Positions 13,621 through 27,000 of a stretch of DNA of 64,000 nucleotides are shown in pieces. The notes under the pieces were generated by a model that saw nothing but the letters and a program-made list of their open reading frames with translations, did not search any database and was not told where the DNA came from. Position numbers and translations under genes: made by a program. Position 1 is the first letter of the stretch. Each line of letters opens with the position of its first letter. Source of the DNA: Sciurus carolinensis. Its lineage: Eukaryota > Chordata > Mammalia > Rodentia > Sciuridae. The stretch lies in NCBI RefSeq assembly GCF_902686445.1, contig NC_062220.1, positions 93,248,143 through 93,312,142 of the forward strand, read 5' to 3'.

Positions 13621-14424
13621 ACTTTCATTCACAACTCTTAGCATCCAGTGTAGATTCTTATTCGAATTGATGCTGTAAAGTTTCCTAAATGTAAATTTCT
13701 AATAGTGTCATTTCTTCTACAATTATTAGTTGGCTATACTGTGTAAGAAAGAACTTTCCCTTATCCTCCATTTATTTATTTGTGTCAATATGGGTAAATG
13801 GATTCTTATCTTATTCAATAAGTTATAATTTGTTACTATCATTATTTTGATTCTCAGATTGCCAATTGACCTGAAAGGGCCTACAGTTTGGCTCCTGTTC
13901 CTATGGAAATGTTCCTCGCCATTCTTTGGGCACTTTCTTTACAGTGCAACACAATGTTTCAAGCTTATCTTGTATTTTTTCCAACTCTAGCCCTGGAATC
14001 AGCCATCACCCCAGAGCCTTGTAGACTGAGATGTATTTGAGCAAAAGGGCCACAGGTCTAATCATGACTGATAGGGTCAATTCTAGAGATGCCAGGTCAT
14101 ATCCTCAATTGACCTCTTGATGTATTTCTACACTTCAGTGGCTCTTAACTTTAGGCAGTCCTTTTACATGGGCATTTGAAGTTATCACAAAGATGGGGGA
14201 GTGGGGCATTTCTGGTCATTAGGAAGCATAGTTAGGAATTCCACATTTCCCACAATGCACAAGACAATCTAGCTTAACAAAGAATCAATCCACAAATCGC
14301 ATCCCTATTAACAAACAGGGGCCTAACCCCTGAAGCTCTCATCACAACAAGGCTTTCTTATGTTCTCTTTTCTCAAGGAGTGGTTTGATGCTTTCCCCCT
14401 TGCCACTCGAGTTAAGCACCACTG

Positions 14425-14606
14425 TTTTCTTTTTTTTTTTTTTTTTTTTTTCTTTTTATTGTAAACAAATGGGATACATGTTGTTTCTCTATTTGTACAT
14501 GGCGTAAAGGCATACCATTTGTGTAATCATAAATTTACATAGGGTAATGTTGTTTGATTCATTCTGCCATTTTTTCCCTTCCCCCCCTCCCCTCCCACCC
14601 TTCCCG
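14425..14606 (-). mobile_element. 5'-truncated L1, same young subfamily
   Basis: Poly-T at about 14430-14452, followed by the same 3' UTR sequence as at 36083-36220 (ATTGTAAACAAATGGGATAC and on), ending in a C-rich tract at 14606. Only about 150 bp of body remains. No convincing target duplication was found. Confidence 0.88.
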
Positions 14607-14859
14607 AAGAACTAGAGTGATTATGATTAATAAAACAGTCTTTATTGTAGGTGTAGTTTTCTTTTTTAATTTATTATTTTCCCACATTTGTAGGTCTAGT
14701 TTAAACAAAGCCTCTGCCTCTTATTTATCATTTTTTTCAGGGAAAAAAAAAAAAAAACTTCTTTTGCAAGTTGGCTAAGAGCCCAGGACTTATGATGAGA
14801 CATACCCTGCCATCCTCAGTTTGTGCAGCAATCTGGCTAATATCAGCCCTATTCACTGT

Positions 14860-15070
14860 GTCAATACCGATAACAAGTACCCGAGGTTTATATGCCAAGC
14901 ATTACTAAGCACTTTACATGCATTATCTCATTTAAACTTTGCAGTAACCCTATACCTCGAGTATTCATATCATCCCGATTACATAAAGAACCTAGGATAC
15001 AGTGAAGCTGGTCATACCTTTAGGACTGCACAATGCCCCTGTGGTAGCACCAGCATTCAAACACCCCAGT
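14860..15070 (-). repeat. MIR-like fragment
   Basis: CACTTTACATGCATTATCTC, an antisense MIR-type pattern. Confidence 0.5.
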
Positions 15071-15747
15071 CAAGCTCCAATACCTATGCTGCATGCACTG
15101 CCTATTAAGAATACACTTAATAAAAAGAAAAATACAAAGTATGTTAGGAAGGTTATAAAAATTGTTATACTACAACCACAGAGAAAAAAGAACCACATTT
15201 AGGCTTTCAGGGACTACAAAGTTACTACAGCTGGGCCATATATCATTCTGTACTTCTTAGTAGCCCAAACTAAGGTCAAAATTAACCAGATATGATTTTG
15301 CAGTAGCTTTGAGGAAATGCACAGCAGGAAGTTCCTGATCAAGAAAATTGATCTATGGAATTTCGTAGAGAGAATTTTAATGCAGCATTAAAATGTGCTT
15401 AGCAATGTTTCTACAATGAGTGAATTTGTGATTCTTACAAATCTTCATGGGAACCAAGATCACGATGCTCAAGCACAGGTGTTCAAGCTTCATGGCAGAT
15501 AGTTGCTGAGCACAGCGATCATTGTGACAAACTGCTTCTAGCATCCTGGTAGCATTCTAAGTGACTATATCTTTGAACAAATAGAGTATTTGTTAAGCTC
15601 CTATCTTATGCAATAAAAGCAGGCAAAAGACCAGCCGTACAGTGTTGGTGGGCCCCTTCCTGCCTTGTCTTATGCTACCTTTTGTGTTTATCTTCAAACA
15701 GATGCTGAAATAGAATACAGCATACAAAAGTTTTTTTGGAGAAGTAA

Positions 15748-16145
15748 TGTTTTAGTTAGCTTTTTCACTGCTGGGACTAACGGACCTGACCAGAACAACT
15801 GTAGAGGAGGAAAAGTTTATTTGGGGGCTCACAGTTTCAGAGGTCTTGATCCACATACAGCTGACTCCATTCCTCAGTGCTCAAGGTGAGGCTGAATGTC
15901 ATAGAGGAAGAGTGTGGTGGAGGGAAGCAGCTCACACGATGATTAGGAAGCAGAGAGAGAGGTCTCTCCTTGCCAGATACAAATATATACCCCAAAGTCA
16001 TGCCCCCAATTACCACTCAATTCCATCAGGGATTAATCCACTAATTAGTTTAAAGTTATCACAACCCAATCATTTCCCCTCTGACCCTTCTCAAATTGTA
16101 TCACATGTGAACTTTTGGGGATCACCTCACATCCAAACCATAACA
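15748..16145 (-). mobile_element. Solo MaLR-type LTR with intact 5-bp duplication
   Basis: Begins TGTTTTAG and ends ACCATAACA on the + strand; in sense orientation it opens TGTTATGGTTTGGATGTGAG. Flanked by AGTAA on both sides (15743-15747 and 16146-16150). No internal sequence remains, so it is a recombined solo LTR. Confidence 0.85.
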
Positions 16146-17016
16146 AGTAACACCTGTGAAAAGAAAAATGAAAGGAGTAGGATTTGGCAGGAAAGACACA
16201 TCAGAGCATGATGTCAACCTGACAGTCTTTACCAAGTCATTAAAGTGTTCTATTGGGTGAAAAAGATTAGAGTTTTGTACCCACAGTTCATTTGGTTATT
16301 GGCAGAAATTTACTATGAATAGCATTATCTCAAGTAGAAATCTGAGGCAATCACCAAGAAATCTAACAGCTGGAGGATGCCAGCAAACCCCACTCCTCAC
16401 AGATGGACAGAGTTCTTTCTTAAAGTGAAGTCTGGGCAGCATATCTGTTTGTCTGCCTCACCTCCTTATGCACAAACATGTACCTGGATGAAGTAGGGTG
16501 ACATGAAAGCAAATATTTCTCATTAGCATCTGCCACTTCCATCCCAACCTGCTGTAACTCAGATGGCCTTTGGCAAGAACTTCAAAGGGAAAATGCATTC
16601 GAAGAACTGGCCTCTTCTTCTCTTGAGTTTCTAAACATCCCAGACAATTTATGTGAATTTCTCTTACCAGGAAAACAAAAATCTCTGTAAAAGAAGAAAC
16701 AAGTCGTTCTTTTCTTTTATTTACTCTCTCAATCAGTTAGCTCCCTGTTGCACAATGATTACACATAACTGTGCCTCAAGCTATTTCCCCTCAGAGTGGA
16801 GTAAAGAGGAGTAATAGTGGTGGGTCAATGTCTTATTTTCCATTATGTTAAGGGAAAATTTGTTCTTGCCTGAACTTGTTCTCCTATGAGCACAAGAATT
16901 TGCCAGCATCCAGCAATGCCCAACAACCCCTGGCAGACCAGTCAGCCTCACTTAATGAGATTCTTGAGTTTTGCACATAACAGATGCAAAGAGGAAAACT
17001 CTGAGGAAGATTTTGT

Positions 17017-17175
17017 GTTTTTTTTTTTTTTTTTTTTCAATTAAATACACAAGTTTTATTCAGTGTGGGGAGACTAGAGGGAGACACTGGTGGCATTTGC
17101 TACTTGGTAAGATATTTGAAAACCTCAAGAACAAAGCTTTCTGTGAAGAGACTTCTCTAATGAGAATGGATGTGA
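17017..17175 (-). pseudogene. Possible short retrocopy of an unidentified mRNA 3' end
   Basis: A 22-nt poly-T is followed by antisense text that, on the minus strand, places AATAAA about 20 bases before the A tail. GAAGATTT occurs just before the poly-T and again at 17174-17181, a candidate target duplication. The parent transcript is not recognised. Confidence 0.4.
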
Positions 17176-18605
17176 AGATTTCTTACCTAATTGAGCAGTA
17201 ATGACTGAGGTGCGGGCCACTTCCCTGGGATTAATAAAGAGCCAGGGAGTTGACAGTTTAGGCCATTAAACTCAGCTGGTATTTAATCTTGGTGAAGGGC
17301 ACAGTGCCAGAATCATATTAATAGTGTAAAATAAGCTCAAAACAGAGACACAGAATTTACTCTTTTGAGAAATAATTTTAATTGGCAGTTAAATACCTGA
17401 CATGAGGTTGGGCAGTCTCATTCCATTTAGAGTGTCCTCAAGTATTTGACTGTTAAACAAGAAAAGTGAGAGGGACAGGGACAAATAACATTATCTAAAG
17501 TAGTTCCATGTGCAAGCATAAGTAAATAAGTTATTATCAACCCCACCCCCACCCCCACTGTGAAAGCAACACTAAAGATGTTGAGTTAATATGGAAGCAT
17601 TGCTTATTATGGGGACACTCACTGTTCCTCTGAGCCCCCACAGTGTGTCCTCAGGAAAACCAGAACACCCCTCATTCATAACACCACAGTTGGAGCTACA
17701 AGGCTCAAAAGATCTTGTATTAACAGAAATGCCAATATCCTAATAACAATTGGGTTTGTAATTAATATTCCCCTTATTCATTCTGACAATTGCTCATATA
17801 CTACTCACCTGTCAAGAAAAAGTTACTTAGTTTGCTAAAGCATTCCTTATTCCTATCTCTGCTGTGTATGGGACAGCCCAAAGTGCAATGGCAAGCAAAG
17901 AAATCTAGGAAATGACAAGTCAACTTGCTCTCCAACAAGGTGGCCTTTGCATTTTTAAGGAGTTTGCCAATGTGTTTGGTTGGCCAACATTTCTTCCTTT
18001 ATTACCAAGTGTTGATTATCTCGCCAGGCACTATGAAAAAGTTCAAGACTATGAACATGAGTCAGGTGAAGCCACTGACAATTAGGCAGTTGCAAACTAG
18101 CAGAGATCTTAGCATCCAGGGAGATTTTTCACAAAGCTGCTTGGAGATCAAAATTTCCACTTGTGCTCCCTCCTCCTCGCATCTGGATTCCATAATCGTT
18201 ATCTTAATCTACAGAGAAGCAAATGGTTGCTATGGCTTCATCTGCTCTCTGAAATCACCTATGCAGCAGTCAGCCAATCAAACAATAGCAATAATGTATT
18301 ATTTCAGTTAGTGGAAAGCTACCAACCTATTACTATGTAATATCACAATTCTAGGGACTGGAGATGTGGAGCTAAGTAAAAAGTGATCTCTGCTTTTCTA
18401 TAGGATAGTCAAATAATAGATGTATAAGGGAAGTTAATGCATGAATATGTTATAGGTATATAAAGGTAGGGTGGGAGCGGGCACAGAGGAGGGAATACCT
18501 AAGCCAACTCAAAGGAAGTAACCTTGAACCTTGAGTGCCGCGATCTGCCTGGTTGAACCCTAATGACCAGTGAGGGGTGATGGAGGATTAGGAAAGACAT
18601 ACAAG

Positions 18606-18732
18606 AGCTGGGGTTGTAGCTCAGTGGTAGAGCACTTGCCTAGCATGTGTGAGGCACTGGGTTTGATCCTCAGCACTGTTTATAAATAAATAAAACAAAG
18701 GTCCAACAACAACTAAAAAATATTTTTAAAAA
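18606..18732 (+). repeat. ID-type SINE with A-rich tail
   Basis: GCTGGGGTTGTAGCTCAGTG to GGGTTTGATCCTCAGCACTG. AAAGACATA-like sequence on both sides is a probable target duplication. Confidence 0.93.
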
Positions 18733-19659
18733 AAGACACATAAACATTTACAAAGAGAAACCTCTGATATTCCTCACTGTTCCTCTGAGCTAGCATAGTA
18801 CATTTATTATATAGGTTTTATTATCAAAAGGTTATTTGTGGCAAAGTTTCTGAAGAGCAGGCAGGCTTGAAGGTCACAGCACTCACTTGCAAGATATTTT
18901 GGTTACCTTGATATGCTCAGAATTCTCTATTCCTGGCAGCTGGTGTCTGAGCACAAGATCAAGACAGTTTTTGTTCCATACCTTTGCACAGAACTTCCTC
19001 AGGGCATTACCATAACTCCTGGGCAATCTCATCCTGCACATTTGCACAGAAAGTTCCCAGGGCAAAGCACAGCCTCAGCTCCAAGGCAGTCAAAGACCAT
19101 GGTCCAAGTCACTGCTCTCCACACTTGAGGAAATAGGAGATATTCTTCACATAGATGTGCATAAAGAGCTTTCCAACCAGCATAAAGGAAAAGGGGATGC
19201 AGAGTGAAGAGCTAAGGACCAGCAGGGGAAATAAGTGATTCCGAGGAGACTCCAACTCTGCTCCATTGTCTCAACTGCCTCACTAAAGTAATCAACATTC
19301 TCCATCTTTCAGCAAAACTCCAACTAACTGAATATCTTGACTAGCAGGACAGTCCCTAATGAGCCTGTCCATCTCTGCTCCCACTTTTGCACCATGTGAG
19401 GTATTTACTCCCAAACCAGTTTATGCTGGTTATACTTATTATTAGAATGGTACAATTTAACTAACATTAAAAAGAGTTGTTTCTCTGAAAATTAAGATAA
19501 ATACCCTGGAAAGATGACATATTCTTCCAGTGAGTCTCTAAAAATCTGCACTAGAATTAAGCTCAGGATGCAACTATATGAAATGAAGGAGGATTATAAA
19601 AAACCCTGCAAGAAGACTGCCTCAAATTGTTTCACCGGTGCCTCACTTTTCACTCTAAT

Positions 19660-19870
19660 TTAAAGGAATCCAATGAATGGATAAAGAAACTGTGGTATGT
19701 ATATTCAACGGAGTTGTACTCAGCTATGAAGAATGAGACTGTCATATGCAGGAAAATAGATGGAACTTGAGAGCATTATGTTAAGAAAAATAAGTCAAAC
19801 TCAGAAAATGAAGGGTCATATGTTTTCTCTCTTATATGGAAGCAATAGAGAAAAAAATGGGGGCTTATGA
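19660..19870 (+). mobile_element. Old L1 ORF2 C-terminal fragment
   Basis: AATGGATAAAGAAACTGTGG through TTAAGAAAAATAAGTCAAAC, the conserved end of ORF2. Confidence 0.8.
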
Positions 19871-20027
19871 AAATAGAAGATGCTGATTATTTCTTTCTCA
19901 CAATTCTTCATACTCCCCTAACTAATCTAAATGGTAATTCCAGTGTTGGACATACCAAACTGATTTTTCCCACAATAACTAAAGAAACCTAAAATATATG
20001 TTTGAAGACATAAATGTTCAGTAGTTT

Positions 20028-20251
20028 TTCTTTTTTTTTTTTTTTTCTTTTGGTGCTAGGGATTGAATCCAGGGGCACTTTACCACTGAACCACATTCCA
20101 GCCCTTTTTATATTTTGTTTTGACACAGGGTCTTGCTAAGTTGCTCAGGGCCTCACCTAATTGTGGAAGCTGACTTTGAACTTGCAGTCCTCTACCTCAG
20201 CTTCTCAAGTCACTGGGATTGCAGACCAGATGTGCACCACCAGGTCTGGCA
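20028..20251 (-). repeat. Composite B1-ID SINE
   Basis: Poly-T, GGTGCTAGGGATTGAATCCA, then an antisense B1-like part. Confidence 0.9.
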
Positions 20252-20439
20252 ATGTTCAGTGTTTCTCTTGGTATAAGGGGGAAACCTGCAAGATCCTTTT
20301 ATCATCATGTGAGAGCCTAAAATATTTGGAATCTTGTCTCTTCCGTTCCATTTCTTGTCACTTCCTAGCTCCTATTTAAGGTCTTTGCAATGCCAAACTG
20401 CTGTCATTGTGTATACACAGCCAGGTAGTTTTTCAACCC

Positions 20440-20660
20440 ACTCTTCTGACCTCCATAACTTTGTTCATGCCCTTATCTGTGCCTAGAATCAATGTCCTTC
20501 ACCTCCTTTGCACCTGGCCAATCCTTACTGAGCCCTCAGCATTTAGCTTAGCTGTGCCTCATTCAGGACTGCTCCCCACTGCACCCATATTTGTGCTCCA
20601 AGCAGGAATCCACATTCATGTTTACCCAAAACTCTTGAAGAAGCAATAAATTCTTCCAGG
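20440..20660 (-). repeat. L2 3' fragment
   Basis: TTCATGCCCTTATCTGTGCC to CTTAGCTGTGCCTCATTCAG. Confidence 0.6.
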
Positions 20661-21589
20661 AGTCTGCTTTGGTTTTTCTGAGTGTTATGGTTTCCTAGAA
20701 TCTTTAGCAGAACGAATTTTTAAAACCAGGAGTAATACATGGAAGTAATTAAGGCTTTAAAGTGTACCCTTTGTTCCCAAGGTCCTGTTAATTATCATTT
20801 AGGAGCAGCTTATTTGCAATGTACTCAATTACATAGGTAACTAAATAGCTTTTTACTGATCAGATCTAGCATCATTTGCTTAATGGCAATTAACAAATGC
20901 TGCGACATAGTATCATGGATAGTCTACTCCCAGAAATAAGCTTATTTAAGATTAAGCTCCAGGGGAAAAATAGATTTTACCAAAATACACTTTAATTGTT
21001 CATAAAGCCACTTAGGTTTAGAGAAACATCAGTTAATTTTCCCATTTTTTTTTTAAAGTAAGAAATAACTAAACAAAAAGAAAATATCCAATTGACTCCA
21101 ATGTCCATTTCCTTCATTTATCCAGTTCATTCTTGCCAGGAAAATCCTCATGACATTCCTACTTGATCCATCACAACCCACAACTCTCAGGGCCCTGCTC
21201 AAGTCTGTTCAGTAAGAACTTTTCTTTACAACCCAGAACAGTCACGGGAGTTTTCTTCTCCAAGCTTCTCATATTTTTGTCATCATTCCCATGTATTTGT
21301 CAAGGTTTCTTATTGTTATTGCCTGCAGAGAAGCAAAAAGGCAGAGACAGATATATAGACATAAGACTGGGAGGACCACATACCCTTTTATGGGGGACCA
21401 TACCATGTGAATGGTCAAGGAAAGCTCCTAAAGAAAGGGGCAAAGCTAGATATTGAAAGATAAATAAGAAGTCAATAAGTTGATGAATGGAGGAAGGTCA
21501 TCCCAAGCAGGAGGCATGCAAACCTGGATGCACAGATGTGTGATCAATATGGTGTTTGATATTAAAATGCCAGCTAAGGACTTGACAAG

Positions 21590-21890
21590 AGGTAGTCATC
21601 TGTTTTGTGCTGCTAACAGAATACCAAAGCCTGGGTAATTTACAAACAGAAATTTATTAGCATGCATTTCAGAAGGCTGGGAACTCTAGGGCCAAGGCTG
21701 TAACAGGTTTGGTGTCTGGCAAAGCCAGATCTCTTCTTCCAGGACAATACCTTACAACTGCCTGGAATCTCACATGGCAGGTGGAAAGGTAAGGGCCCAA
21801 GAGAGCAAACCCAGCACTGCTGCATTGGGATTTACGTTTCTAACACATTGATCCTGGGGACACATTCAGACAATAGAAGTGAGCAAGGCT
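21590..21890 (-). mobile_element. Old MaLR-type LTR fragment (MST/THE-like)
   Basis: GTGCTGCTAACAGAATACCA, then TGGGTAATTTACAAACAGAA and ATTTATTAGCATGC, the antisense start typical of MST/THE1-class LTRs. The far end is degraded. Confidence 0.6.
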
Positions 21891-22144
21891 GGGTCATGGA
21901 AGACTGTGATGCTTTAATCTGAGAATTTCAAACTTCATGCTGTTAGTAATAAAGATCCAGAAACAAGAACCTCTCCAGTTCTTTAAAAGAATATAAGCAA
22001 CTTCAATGGGTAAACAGAAGAGACTGAAATATAAATAAGGGCATCTTGAATAGGGAATAGTGAAAAAGGAACATGGGGATGCATGTCAGTACAGTAGAGA
22101 TTAAAAGAGACACAATTAGTATTTTAAAAGAAAATGGAAAGGCA

Positions 22145-22375
22145 CAGTCAGTGTGATGGTGAAGACCATGAATGTGTACATCCAAGAGTCTGGGTTAAAA
22201 GTCTGGCTTCACCTCTGACTTGCTACGAAATCATAAGAAAGTGTTCTTACCTCTCTTAGTTTACTGATCTGTAAAATGGGGACATTATCTCATAGATTTT
22301 TTTGAGATTAAATAAATCAATGCTCTACACACTTAGAACCTTGCCAATTATATAATAATTGCTTATTAACATCCC
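22145..22375 (+). repeat. MIR element
   Basis: CTGATCTGTAAAATGGGGAC core with flanking MIR-like text. Confidence 0.75.
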
Positions 22376-22814
22376 TTACAATTAGGTTCAACATTGTTCA
22401 AAAAGCCTAAAAGAGTAGTACTTTTCCTTCAAATCATGAAGTCTAAATATAGTTACATCAGATGTCATCATTGAGTAAATAGGTACATGAAACCTCTCTG
22501 GATTACTTTGGGACTTCCTGTAAGTCATTATTCAAAATAAAAGTTGGTTATGTTTTGTTTTATTTTGTTTTCAAAAAACTGGGGACTTTTGAACTGCAGT
22601 GACCATTCAATGTGTTTTTGAATAACTAGTCTGTGCTCTACACTGCTGAAGATGCTGGGTTACCATCTGTAATGGCATTAATAAAACTCATTTTCTAATA
22701 GTCACAAAAATAATTAACCAAGTGACAGTGTAATTTTCAGTTTTTGTTATTTCTCTTTAGAAGAAACATGGAAATAAAAATAACTCATTGGAAATGGAAT
22801 TAAGGTTATCTTAC

Positions 22815-25800
22815 CTTTGCACCCAAAGCTGCCCTTACTTTGTTCAGCAGTTCAATTTTCTGACAGTCTCAACCCAGTCAAACACATTCTCTATTTCTGA
22901 GTAGAGTTTTTCCCAATCCTTTGTCTGAATAGAATTGCACAGAAATCATAAGCCCTGTCCCATACAGCCTAGCAGTGTTGCTCAACAGAGACATGAATGG
23001 AATTTGGAGCTGAACATCTTATTAGAGGGTACAGTCCATTCTGTCTAGTTGAGCACGGGATAGGCACTGCCTTTTCTTTGTGAAAGCTGAAGCCAGGATG
23101 TATATCTTCATGGCAATAAAGAAGAGCTAATTTCAGTCCCCATTCACCTGCCATTGCAGGAAGGGCAGGGCACCCTAAAGTATAAATCATCTGCACAAGC
23201 CTACACTGCGGCCCTACTGCAGTCAATCATAACCTGACAGTTATGGGTAGATTTACTGTATTCTATCCATACTCCTCCCTTCCTTCTCTGTATAAACATC
23301 TCTATTGACTTCCATTTGCTAATGACAGCCAATTACTTTTGCCACAATAGTGACTCCTTGCTTACCTGCTAGTTCCTGAACACAAGGAATCAAAAATGCC
23401 CTGGTGGCAGTCATTGCCTTTAGTTCAATGGAACTATTACTATCTCTTCGTGCAGGACCAGGAACTCCAACCTGCAGAACACAAGAGATATACATGAGAA
23501 AGCACAATGCCTCCAGTGGGTCACTGGGAGTGATGTTAACTGAGTCCATGCCTTCCTCTATTCTCTCTCAGACCTAGGTATACCCCATTCTTTCAGAACA
23601 TTTCCATTAAGCTGGCACTTCACCTGTTCCTTCAGTAGTACATTCCAGGGCTGTAGGAGGACAGCTGATTCTAGGTGGTATAATATGTGAAACAAACTGT
23701 GTGTTTTTTGATCATGAGCCTCATCCTATACTTCCTTCACTATGAAGTGAGTTCCCTGATCAGATATGATGTGGGAATTTCCATTCCTGTTAAGAAATCA
23801 GAAAAGTCCCAAGACAGTAGTAAATGGTGTTGATTATAGATCAGAAGATAGGAAAACCAAGTTCATACCCTGAACAAGTACATCAGTGGAAGGATGGATG
23901 GAAGCCTTTGCAAAAAGAGCCCAATGTCAACTTAGTACAAAGTAATCAGTTGATCTCCTCAAGTAGCTGTCCCTTATTGGGGACTCAGAGTTGGCCTTTA
24001 TTGTTGAAAAGTCAGATTCAAAGATATAAGTAGCTAGATTAACCATGAGAGAGGTGGACCATCATATTGGCTAATGACTAGTACTCCTCTCTGCACCATG
24101 GCCATCCCATTCATGTGCCCATCATGCCAGCACTGGAGGGACCATTGGCAAAACCTGAATCATATCAACTGGACAAGACATTTTGTCATTTTTCCCCATG
24201 CAAAGTAGAAGCCCAATACACTGCCTGCAGCTCTACCAAATGGGAAGATCTTCCTTCTCTGCTTTCAAGACTACTCTGAATGCAATGCCTCTATATTTGC
24301 TTTGCAGCAGCATAGTGATAAACCTTTGTCTTCAGCTTAAATACCATAAATATGAGTAAAGCAGGGCCACTGTGAAATCCTGGTGGATGGCATGGGCATC
24401 TGAGCTACTTGTTCATGCACCTACTTATGGCAATATGGCTCAGTATGGGCTGATCTAAGATGTACTATTCCCATGCTTTAGATATGAGGTGTCCCCAAAA
24501 AGTCATGTGTGAGGCAATACAAGGACATTTAGAAGTGAAATGATTGGGTTATGACAACCTGAACCTAATGTGTGCATTAATTCACTTGAATGGATTAACT
24601 GGGTGGTAACCATAGGCAGGCAGTGTGGCTGGAGGAGGCAGGTCACTGGGAGAGTGCCTTTGGGGCTTACATTTTGTTCTTGTGGAGTGAGTAATCAATC
24701 TCTGCTTTCAGGTGCCATGTATCCTGAGCTGCTTTCCTCCACCAAACCCCTCCACCATGATGTTCTGCCTCACCTTGGGCCCTGAGAAAGGGTCAGCCAT
24801 CTGTGGACTGAGACCTCTGAAACCATGAGCACCAAATAAACTTTTCCTCCTCTAAATTGTTCTATTTGGGTCTTTTGGTCACAGTGATGAAAAATCTAAC
24901 TAAAATACCCATCTTCTAATGGATGGTGTTGAATCCATCCATCTGACCTGACAAATCAGTATATCTAACAAAATCTAGCTCATAATGGTCAGTTTCAGTT
25001 CCAAATACATTTGGTGCCCTAATATCAAGCATTTAATCTCTACTAAAGCTCAGAAATACTTCAGGAACTTTTTTTAAAATATATTAATTTTAGACAACAA
25101 TTGACCTGGCCTTGTCCAGAGGTCATTTTGATTCTCCCACTTAGATGTCCATCAAATCCCAAACTATACCTTTCTCCATGGACATCTCCCACACACTGTA
25201 GATTCTGCCATATTATTTGTCTCAAGTAGTAGGATTATTTTACTGCTGTCCACACAAGCTATGAAGCCCTTTCCTGCTCTAGGCCCACTCAAAACTGTCA
25301 GACTTCCATGCCATCCAGTAAATGGTTCAAAGTAAAATTCCTAGATGTGCAATACATTGCCTCCCAAAACAGAATACCTTATTGATGTCTTGCTTCCTTA
25401 TTTAAGGTAAGAAACGTAACACACAATAATTTATTTGTTACTTGGGAATGGAATGGTGAATTTTCTCACAGTCCCCCCTACTGGGTCACTAAAAACTTTA
25501 CTGATGTGACATGTTCCTGAATTCTCAGAGTTTATCTCTCAACTTGAGTGTATATTTCTTATCAAAGCCTCTACTTTACTAGACATCTCTTTCTTCTTTT
25601 TCACAGTTATGTCATCAATATAAATGGGTCAAAATGATATTTTGCAGAATTTTCAGATGGCCCAGGTCTCTTCAGACCCTATTATGACAGATCTTAAGAG
25701 AGTTAACATAGCCTTGGGCAAAATAGTAAATGAATATCACTATCTATTCCACAATAATGAAAACTCTTTCTGATCCTCTTTTCTAATCAAATTAGAAAAG

Positions 25801-27000
25801 AACACTCTTGTAAATCAATTCCTATGTACTATGTACCTGAAACCATAATAATCTATTCTAGTAAAGGTAACACATCTGTTACCACAGGCACAATCAGGAC
25901 TATGTGTTTGAGTTTGTGTCCATCTATAGTTATTCTTCTGGATCCACCTAGTTTTCTGCAAGGACCAAACAGGTGACTTGGGGACTTTACCTTGGCCTTC
26001 CTGATGGAGGAACCAATATGGGGTTACTTGAACTTCCAAGTATATCTATTCCAATTAAGCCTTTAAGAACTGGAGGAATGACTAATGAGAAGGGCTAAAG
26101 AACTAGTGAACCATCCTATTGCAGCTGGGATTTCATTTATTACCTGGTCCATAAGATTCTACTCTGACAATGGGGCCATAATAACACAGATCTCTGGGTT
26201 TCATGTAAACTCAGATACTGTCTCTAACAGTCTTCTAAATGTCTATGTATTCCTCTTTCCTTAGTGTATAGTCACCCAAACAAATGCTCATGGAGCCTTT
26301 TTGGAAGGACTAGGGGAATCATTACAATTTGTACCAGAGTGTTACAAGATCTGGATCTGTAACCACTTCTACTGCCCACCCTGGCCTGTGATGGAAGCAC
26401 CACTGAACTATTTGGCAAAACTGGTGTTCCTCTCACCACTCTGGTAGTCTTAATGAATGGTGTATGTGTCTTCTGAAGCCCTCCCATGGAAAAGATTAGG
26501 GGATCTTCTGGTTTCACAGAGTGTATCCATGTCCATTTCCTTCAACTATTTTATTCTTTACTATCTATGGGAGCAACTTCAGAATTGCCATTTGTTTAGG
26601 AGGGACCATCACTTTCTCCAGGGTTCTAAGAGCTATCCTATAAATAAATTTGCCCTGCCTCTGGAGTCCTTGTAAGGTTGTCATATCCCATGTCTGAAAA
26701 AGTCAATGAGTTCTTGCTTCTCCAGTCTTTTGTTCCAGTTCTAACCATCAATCAGTAGGTAATACCTGAAGCTCTGGTTTGTAAAAGATTCAGGATCACA
26801 TAGCCTATTAGTGGCATCTGTCATGGAGGGATGAGAGGGACTTTTTAGACCGCTATCATAGTTTGCCATTTCTTTTGTAGACATCTGTACAATTTGTATA
26901 GTCTATAACTACAGGATTGAGTGCAGAGCAGCTACCCACAGAAGAACAAAATCTTTGACCTCTGCCTCAGTTCCCCTATAGTCTAACCAAACAATTTAAT
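22815..27000 (-). mobile_element. ERVL-type endogenous retrovirus pol fossil, antisense to NPSR1
   Basis: A long, non-LINE, heavily decayed region. On the minus strand a Tyr-Ile-Asp-Asp reverse-transcriptase core lies at 25611-25622. An SPVW-type upstream RT motif appears within 25815-26039, at the right distance. Lower coordinates (about 23600-24450) resemble an ERVL integrase region in antisense, which fits the pol order RT then IN. Stops and frameshifts are frequent and nothing is intact. The element's own LTRs were not identified, so both edges are approximate. A MaLR-type LTR splits it at 24461-24906. Family assignment is by recollection and motif order, not a search. Confidence 0.6.
24461..24906 (+). 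mobile_element. MaLR-type LTR inserted in the ERVL fossil
   Basis: GATATGAGGTGTCCCCAAAA near the start, CCACCATGATGTTCTGCCTC in the middle and CAAATAAACTTTTCCTCCTC (poly-A signal AATAAA) near the end. Opposite orientation to the ERVL remnant that it splits. Confidence 0.82.

Noticed and set aside
17925..18311. 128-codon ORF on + strand
   Set aside because: No domain, no splice context or codon bias that I can see; likely chance.
18983..19063. Imperfect 58-bp repeat (TTTGCACAGAACTTCCTC and TTTGCACAGAAAGTTCCC)
   Set aside because: Similarity is limited to about 22 bases with mismatches; could be chance.
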